From Hormiphora californensis (Eukaryota > Ctenophora > Tentaculata > Cydippida > Pleurobrachiidae), in NCBI GenBank assembly GCA_020137815.1, contig CM035352.1:282675-346674 (forward strand): a DNA stretch of 64,000 bases, in the 5' to 3' direction. Shown here piece after piece: positions 12,401-21,400 of this stretch; the first letter of the stretch is position 1; every line of letters starts with the position of its first letter. The notes under the pieces are model-generated. The model saw nothing but the letters and a program-made list of their open reading frames with translations, was not told where the DNA came from and did not search any database. The position numbers and the translations under genes were made by a program.

Positions 12401-15400
12401 GCGGTGGAACATAGCTATTTTTGGGTGAGCGTGTATTTGCTATCTTTGGTAACGAAGTTATCTCGCCCTTGCCGGTGCACCCTACGAAGGTCGCGAAGCG
12501 GCGAAGATCTTCGATACCAATTTCAATCTGCGGTGGAACATAGCCATTTCTGGGTGAGCGTGTATTTTCTTGCCTAGCTAGACTCTGTTTCGTGTGCCCC
12601 GCCCGCAAACACACCTTCTTTACAAATGTAAAGGTTCCGGGTTAGAACATAACAAGTATTTTCAATATAATGTGGCAAATATCGTAACTGCTGAGGGGAA
12701 ATCTCTATAAATATAATGGGACTCATTGGTGAAGGAATTAGCTTGTTACTTTACTGAAAAAGGAGAAAGTACTACGCTATGAGAAAAACAACAGGAAGGG
12801 ATTGTGACACGGCTGGCCACACAGGGCTCCCTCACTGTTCCTGCACCTGATGCATTCCTTTTCGTCTCTTGGTCCATAGTTGTTGAGCGAGTCTAGTATG
12901 AAGATCTGTCCCCACTCCGTGCACTCGTTAAGGGCAGTCAGCAGTTTGTTAACCGTAGGAGTATCAATGTTAACCTGTTGTGCAAAGATTTATGAATACA
13001 CATACGGTGTGATTTTAAATGAGTGAGGCTGGTTTATCTCAAATTGTGTGAAAACTGTTATTCAAATTTTGGGACATAGTCAGGACCACTATCCAGCGGT
13101 CGTGCCCATGCAAGGAACAAAGGAGTGCTTGGATTATCTTGAAACCGGTTTTAACTAATGCATATAATCCAACATTGTAAAATTTTGAGGTATAATATAA
13201 TTCTTTAGGTAGCACTGCTTGTACAACTTATAACACCCCCCAGTGTTATAAGTGAAAACTTATAACACTGCTACACTTAGAACTCCTTACTCCACTGTTT
13301 CTGTCACACTTAAAAACCGTTAGAAAGATAAGCATTTACGAACTCCCTCTCTCTCTTTCTTTATGTCACACTCTCAAGCCGTTGCAACACCGAGATCAAG
13401 ATAACAGTCACGAACTCCCAGACCCACACATTCTTTATCTCTCTCTCACTCTCGCTAATCTCTCACTCTCTTTACCTATAGATCTCAGGCGTTATCTTAT
13501 CTCTGCCTGCTACCTTATCATGAATTCGTTCTATTGTTACGCCCTAAAATGTCTCTCACTCTTGTTTTAAAAATTTTACAATGCAATTTTATTATGTAGG
13601 ATTTTATTATGCCTATAAGTTGTACCTGACAACTTATAACACGAGACCGAAGGTCGAGTGTTATAAGTGCAACAATAATGATCCGAGACCACAGGTCGAG
13701 GCAGATTCTTGTACTTTAGTGCACGAGCCTGCGAGTGCCACTAAGTGTAACTACCTCACGAGCCTGCGAGTGATGTAGTTTTACTTTTTGACCGAGCCTG
13801 CGAGGTCTAAAAGTGTAAGAATCTGGGACATTGTTGTTGACGTCAGGTACAACGAAAATAGTCATAATAAAATTGCATTGTAAAATTTTTAAAACAAGAG
13901 TGAGAGACAGTTTGAGCGTAACAATAGAACGAATTCATGATAAGGTAGCAGGCAGAGATAAGATAACGCCTGAGATCTATAGGTAAAGAGAGTGAGAGAT
14001 TAGCGAGAGTGAAAGAGAGATAAAGAATCTGTGGGTCTGGGAGTTCGTGACTGTTATCTTGATATCGGTGTTGCAACGGCTTCAGAGTGTGACATAAAGA
14101 AAGAGAGAGGGAGTTCGTACACGCTTATCTTTCCAACGGTTTTTAAGTATGACAGAAACAGTGGAGTAAGGAGTTCGAAGTGCAGCAGTGTTATGGGTTT
14201 TCATGTATCACTGGGGGGTGTTATAAGTGAAAACTTATAACACAAGTGAGAACTTATAACACTGGGCAGTGTTATAAGTTGTACAAGCAGTGATACCTAA
14301 AGATTTACAGCATGTCTCAAAATTTTACAATGGCTATTTTCGTTGTACCTGACGTCAACAATAATGTCCCAGATTCTTAAACTTTTAGACCTCGCAGGCT
14401 CGGTCAAAAAGTAAAACTACATCACTCGCAGGCTCGTGAGGTAGTTACACTTAGTGGCACTCGCAGGCTCGTGCACTAAAGTACAAGAATCTGCCTCGAC
14501 CTGTGGTCTCGGATCATTATTGTTGCACTTATAACACTCGACCTTCGGTCTCGTGTTATAAGTTTTCAGGTACAACTTATAGCCATAATAAAATCCTACA
14601 GTGTACGTGTCTGTAGCTAAAGTCGAATTTTTTTAATCAAAGGACAGGGGGCCGCACATTCAGAGAAGTCCGCTACGTTGTATTTGTGTGTGACAATCGA
14701 GATTTAGGTATATAATGCTACAAGGTCCAGTATAGAAATGAGTACCCAAATGCACTACACAGTACAAACCGCAACAGAAACAAACAACCAATAACCACGT
14801 GCAATCCCACCTCAATACCCCTCCCAAGCACAATCCGTGCCAAACCCTCTCATTTCACTTGATGGTCATAGTCACCTTCATTGCAAATTAAATATTGTCT
14901 CACTATCAACGAAAGGATTACTGAGAAGGCATTGAAGAATTCTCTTAAGTCTTGGATGGTTTTCCAAGCCTAGAGCTAACTTTTGACACCCATGGTTTTA
15001 CCCCAAGTTTTAAAAAATAGTTCGGTTTTTGTTATGATCAGCAAAATTTCAAATGCTGATTACACCATGATGAAAACAGTTTGTGAAAAAGTAACAACTG
15101 TTTAGAGGTCGTGTCGAGGCTCTAAACAGATGTAACAAAAACTGGAACAATTGGGAGAGGTCGATGTAGTTATCGACTCTACTATTAGGAGAGCGGAGAT
15201 TGTCACCATTTATTTTGCGCTTTCCAGAGCAGTGATTAACAAGATTTACCTGTATTTCAGGCTCAGAAGAAAGAAGAGTGACGAGGGGAGGTGCGAGTTT
15301 CTTTTGCAACATCTGTACAAACTCGGTGTTTTTAATGAGATCCATCATTTTCATGAGTACCTTCACCGCGCTAAGGACAACTGCAGCGTTGGCATGAGCT

Positions 15401-18400
15401 AGGCGGGGCGTTATCCTCTCACAAATGCTGAGATAATGGCGGTTAAACGGGGCTGGGGCGATATCGGACTGGGGAAATATTTGCAACAAGCTAATTTCTT
15501 CGCCAATTTGTCCCTGATAGTTCCCAGAATGGTGGAAAGCTTTGCCTGCGGTGGAACATAGCTATTTTTGGGTGAGCGTGTATTTGCTATCTTTGGTAAC
15601 GAAGTTATCTCGCCCTTGCCGGTGCACCCTACGAAGGTCGCGAAGCGGCGAAGATCTTCGATACCAATTTCAATCTGCGGTGGAACATAGCCATTTCTGG
15701 GTGAGCGTGTATTTTCTTGCCTAGCTAGACTCTGTTTCGTGTGCCCCGCCCGCAAACACACCTTCTTTACAAATGTAAAGGTTCCGGGTTAGAACATAAC
15801 AAGTATTTTCAATATAATGTGGCAAATATCGTAACTGCTGAGGGGAAATCTCTATAAATATAATGGGACTCATTGGTGAAGGAATTAGCTTGTTACTTTA
15901 CTGAAAAAGGAGAAAGTACTACGCTATGAGAAAAACAACAGGAAGGGATTGTGACACGGCTGGCCACACAGGGCTCCCTCACTGTTCCTGCACCTGATGC
16001 ATTCCTTTTCGTCTCTTGGTCCATAGTTGTTGAGCGAGTCTAGTATGAAGATCTGTCCCCACTCCGTGCACTCGTTAAGGGCAGTCAGCAGTTTGTTAAC
16101 CGTAGGAGTATCAATGTTAACCTGTTGTGCAAAGATTTATGAATACACATACGGTGTGATTTTAAATGAGTGAGGCTGGTTTATCTCAAATTGTGTGAAA
16201 ACTGTTATTCAAATTTTGGGACATAGTCAGGACCACTATCCAGCGGTCGTGCCCATGCAAGGAACGAAGGAGTGCTTGGATTATCTTGAAACCGGTTTTA
16301 ACTAATGCATATAATCCAACATTGTAAAATTTTGAGGTATAATATAATTCTTTAGGTAGCACTGCTTGTACAACTTATAACACCCCCCAGTGTTATAAGT
16401 GATAACTTATAACACTGCTACACTTAGAACTCCTTACTCCACTGTTTCTGTCACACTTAAAAACCGTTAGAAAGATAAGCATTTACGAACTCCCTCTCTC
16501 TCTTTCTTTATGTCACACTCTCAAGCCGTTGCAACACCGAGATCAAGATAACAGTCACGAACTCCCAGACCCACACATTCTTTATCTCTCTCTCACTCTC
16601 GCTAATCTCTCACTCTCTTTACCTATAGATCTCAGGCGTTATCTTATCTCTGCCTGCTACCTTATCATGAATTCGTTCTATTGTTACGCCCTAAACTGTC
16701 TCTCACTCTTGTTTTAAAAATTTTACAATGCAATTTTATTATGGCTATTTTCGTTGTACCTGACGTCAATAATAATGTCCCAGATTCTTACACTTTTAGA
16801 CCTCGCAGGCTCGGTCAAAAAGTAAAACTACATCACTCGCAGGCTCGTGAGGTAGTTACACTTAGTGGCACTCGCAGGCTCGTGCACTAAAGTACAAGAA
16901 TCTGCCTCGACCTGTGGTCTCGGATCATTATTGTTGCACTTATAACACTCGACCTTCGGTCTCGTGTTATAAGTTTTCAGGTACAACTTATAGCCATAAT
17001 AAAATCCTACAGTGTACGTGTCTGTAGCTAAAGTCGAATTTTTTAATCAAAGGACAGGGGGCCGCACATTCAGAGAAGTCCGCTACGTTGTATTTGTGCG
17101 TGACAATCGAGATTTAGGTATATAATGCTCACAACAGCGTCTATCAGGAAATGGAGCTGACCCATAACTTGGCACTGATCACAGTTTTACAAACCTTCAT
17201 TATTTAGCATTGATTACCTGTTTTGCAGCATTAGGATTAGTCTCCAAGATCTCTGTGATTGCAGCCACAGCATTAGCAACTACCATTGGGTTGGTGTCAC
17301 ATAACAGCTCTCCAAGCATTTCTAGAAATCCTGCACAAAAAACAAATGAAAGATGATGCTAGTCGTGGATAATATCAATTTAGTGTCATGGATCACCTTT
17401 CTACCAAATCTAAATTCTTATCACTGTGATGGCAAGCGCAAAGGTAACCCCAGCTGCGCATGCCAGAAAGCAGTAATAACTTTTTGAGTTTTTAGCCAAA
17501 AATGGCATTTTGCGACGCCCATAGCGAGGCCCCCACTCACCGATCGGTGTGAATTTTGGTATACGGTATCCCATAATCTAGATCTACTGTACACATACCT
17601 GGTGTAACTCGGGGGTAGGAAAGTTTTGGATAGGGTAACTGTGCACCAAGTGTAATGTGTATCAGAACCCCCTGTTTTTTGAGGTTAACTTTTGCTCTTA
17701 TTTGGTTGTTAAATCCAGATTTTAATAGTGTATGTCATAAGTAAGGAAGGTGTTATAATTTAGGTATACCGCTCTGACGCCGAGCAGTGTCAGTCAAAAT
17801 TCAGTTTGCTGGCCCTGTTTTGCCTGGGCGGTATACAAAAACTTATATTATTATTATTATTATTATTATAGCGTTTTATAACGTTTTTTGAACTTTTTTA
17901 AAACTTTTTAAAACTATATTTATCAAATTTGAAAATATTTTTATCGAAAAAATCTCTCCAGAAAATGGCAGTAGGGGTGGATACAGAAATTGCTATGTAT
18001 GGACATACACGGTAGATTATGGCAAAAAATGTACAGGAAACAAATACAGTCAATAGGCGTCCGGAAGGATGAAAATTTAATAGAAAAGTGGGCAGGTCAG
18101 AAGAATCTCGACACGCTATTACAGTACTGTAATAACTCACTATTACAGTACTGTAATAGCGATCAGGCCCTGTAATAGCGGAACAAGGTGAACTGATTGG
18201 AGGGTACTGCTGTATTACAGAGCATCTCTATTACAGTACTGTAATAGCGAGTTATTACAGGGGCCGCTATTACAGGGCCTGATCGCTATTACAGTACTGT
18301 AATAGTGACGCTACTAAAATATAGTTCGACGCGACGCGACGCGCAATCGATGAACGATCGATAAACGATCGATATCGATCGTTCATCGATCGTTCATCGA

Positions 18401-21400
18401 TCGCGCGTTGCGTCGCGTCGAACTATATTTTATTAGGTCGGAAGAATCTCGACAGGTCGGAAGAATCTCGACACGCTATTACAGTACTGTAATAACTCGA
18501 GTTATTACAGTACTGTAATAGCGTGTCGAGATTCTTCCGACCTGCCGAAAAGTGTCAAGATGAATGCTGAAAAAAACATAAAAAGTAGGGCTAAAAAACC
18601 TAAAAAAACCTAAAAAAGCCAACATAAAAAAGCCATAGACCAAAATCAGGATACCTTTAGCTTTTTTTAGGGCTGGACCCCCCTGCTTCCTATGCTATGC
18701 CCCCTTTAGGCGCCCTGGTGGGCGGTGGTACATACAAGTTTTTGGGGACAGTGGCCTCCGGCTGGAGCCAGTCCTGGACGGGTTACCTTGATCCTCGACA
18801 CGAGATGGAGAAATGTCATGGAGTTTAGCAACACACACCGCAGCTGTTTTCCTAACATATGGGTCATCATCCTTGAGGCACTTTCTAAGTGGTTCGCACA
18901 GATACTCAGTAATTTTATCAACACGGATACAACCCATTGTACGAACAGCTAAGGCTCTTATCAATGGATTGGGATCCTCACAGTCCTGTAGAAATTAAAA
19001 ATGAGAGAGGGGGTCTCGGTCGAAAAGTCGGAACACTTTTACCGATTTAGTTTAAAGTTAATCTTTTGCTTGGTTGAGTAGTATTATCTACCCGAAATTG
19101 TCTCTAAATTCGGAATATAATATGAAAATTAGAACCTTATAGCTCATTTCGGCTTGGCCTCAAAGTGTGTGGATAATTTGTGTGTGGATAACGGTGCTCA
19201 TCTTAAGTGGATATAATGGTACAGTTCTGAAAATTGTGGATAATTCTGTATTATATTCTTACACGTATTTTGACACTACAAAGAAAGAAAAAAAGCTATA
19301 CCAATATGGACAGTTATCCATTTTCTATCATAAAGCGACTCAACTGGGAATCAAAGGCATCGCCAATCATAGTAGAGTCGATAACTACATCGACCCCTCC
19401 CAATTGTTCCAGTTTTTGTTACATCTGTTTGGAGCCTCGACACGACCTCTAAACAGGTGTTACTTTTTCACAACCTGTTTTGATCGTGGTGTAATCAGCA
19501 TTTGAAATGTTGCTGATCATAACAAAAACCGAACTATTTTTTTAAACTTGGGGTAAAACCATGGGTGTCAAAAGTTAGCTCTAGGTCTCCTGAGTAACCA
19601 TCCGGAGACTCTAAGAGATATTTCAAGCCGTTCTCCTGTTATCATTAATCCCGGTGGCGGGTGGAGCACATATTATTTATGTGGAGGTACGTGCAATTGC
19701 CTACTATCCATAACTTTAATTTATACGTTATTGTAGCAATCTCTCCTCGCGTGCTCTCTTTTGTAACTTTAGAACGGGGAAAGGGGGATCTTTAGAAAAG
19801 AGAGCACGCGAGAGAGATTAATACAATAACGTATAAATTAAAGTTATGGATAGTAGGCAATTGCATGTACCTCCACATTAATAATATGTGCTCCACCGGG
19901 ATTAATGATAACAGGAGAACGGCTTGAAATATCTCTTAGAGTCTCCGGATGGTTACTCAGGAGACCTAGAGCTAACTTTTGACACCCATGGTTTTACGCC
20001 AAGTTTAAAAAAATAGTTCGGTTTTTGTTATGATCAGCAACATTTCAAATGCTGATTACACCACGATCAAAACATGTTGTGAAAAAGTAACACCTGTTTA
20101 GAGGTCGTGTCGAGGCTCCAAACAGATGTAACAAAAACTGGAACAATTGGGAGGGGTCGATGTAGTTATCGACTCTACTATCAATTTGGCACAGTTTGAA
20201 CTAATTACTAAGTTACTACTCCCGCGAGGGTGATTCGCTACACTATTATATAATACTGCCCGACCTGCGAAGCAGGGAGGGTGGTATCTCTATTATATAA
20301 GTTGGAGATGAACGTCGAAGTGGCCGTTCGTTCAGTGCGTTGTTAGGAGACGGTGCTCCTTCATAAAGCACTTTATACGACCAAAGCTGTAAAGCTGCTG
20401 TTCACACTTTTGGAACTTCCAATGGAAGTTTCTTAATATTTCGAATGACTTTTAACATGCCAGTCCCCATATTTACCAATTCAGTTGCCATGGCAACCGT
20501 GTTATTGACGTTGAAAGGGGCGAAAAGAACCACCCGGCGAAGCCGGGTGGGTTGTCAAATAAAAAGCCCTTACTTGAGGTGCACCCAATGGGTGTGCTAG
20601 TCGTTCGTTCAGTGCGTTTCTACGCGACAGTACTCCTTCATAAAACACTTTGTACACCAAAAGCTGTAAAGCTGTTACTCACACTTTTGGAACTTCCAGC
20701 GAAGTTTGTTAATATTTTCGAATGACTTTTAACATGCCAGTCCTTAGTTACCAATTAAGTTGCCATGGCAACCGTGTTATTGACGTTGAAAGGGGCAAAA
20801 AGAACCACCCGGCGAAGCCGGGTGGGTTATCAAAAAGCCCTTACTTGAGGCGCACCCAATGGGTGCGCTAGTATGGTATAAAACCCGACCAAAGTGATTT
20901 TCAGATTTTCACCCACTGATATTAAAAAAGCTAATACCACTTCTAGGAGGTCCTATTAGGTCCCTAGAACCACCGAAAACAAGAATATTTGCACTATTTA
21001 TCCATAGTGCTGTGTTCCCCTGCCTCCAACTTCAGAGGTTAATGTTTTCTGACCAGATCTAATTAGCTGATGAGAATACTGAAACTTGAGCCAGCCTATT
21101 TGCTACAGTGTAGGTCCATGAACAAGATTAATTGCATTATATGTTCTAACATAATGCTGAATTTCCCTGCCGTATGAATCTATACGGAGAAAGGAAATTA
21201 TGACTAGAATCGCTGTAGCAGCAAGCGGGACACAAAATCACGATCATTTATATATCACACAAACAGTACAGAGCAAATCCTTGTGTTTTAGTAGCACTAA
21301 ATTGCACGCCACGCCGCCACATTGCGTGCCACACATTTCCTGAAAACGTGCCAATGAAGTGGTTTATGAAGAAGCAGCTCGTAACTGTGTGCGCGGCTCT

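Larger units (their letters stand above)
11822..14719. repeat. Tandem duplication, copy A (carries beta-adaptin exons 5-6)
   Basis: Aligns to copy B at 14969-17129 with a constant offset of 3147 bp up to about 13596 and 2411 bp after 14600. It differs by only a few substitutions (such as 13119 a/g, 13256 a/t, 13549 a/c) plus a 736-bp extra inverted segment here. Confidence 0.9.
14969..17129. repeat. Tandem duplication, copy B (carries beta-adaptin exons 5-6)
   Basis: Second copy of the block described at 11822-14719, adjacent to exon 4. It lacks the 736-bp inverted insertion. Confidence 0.9.

Noticed and set aside
12264-15761. 116-codon and 146-codon minus frames as separate genes
   Set aside because: They are extensions of beta-adaptin exon 6 and flanking intron in the two duplicated blocks.
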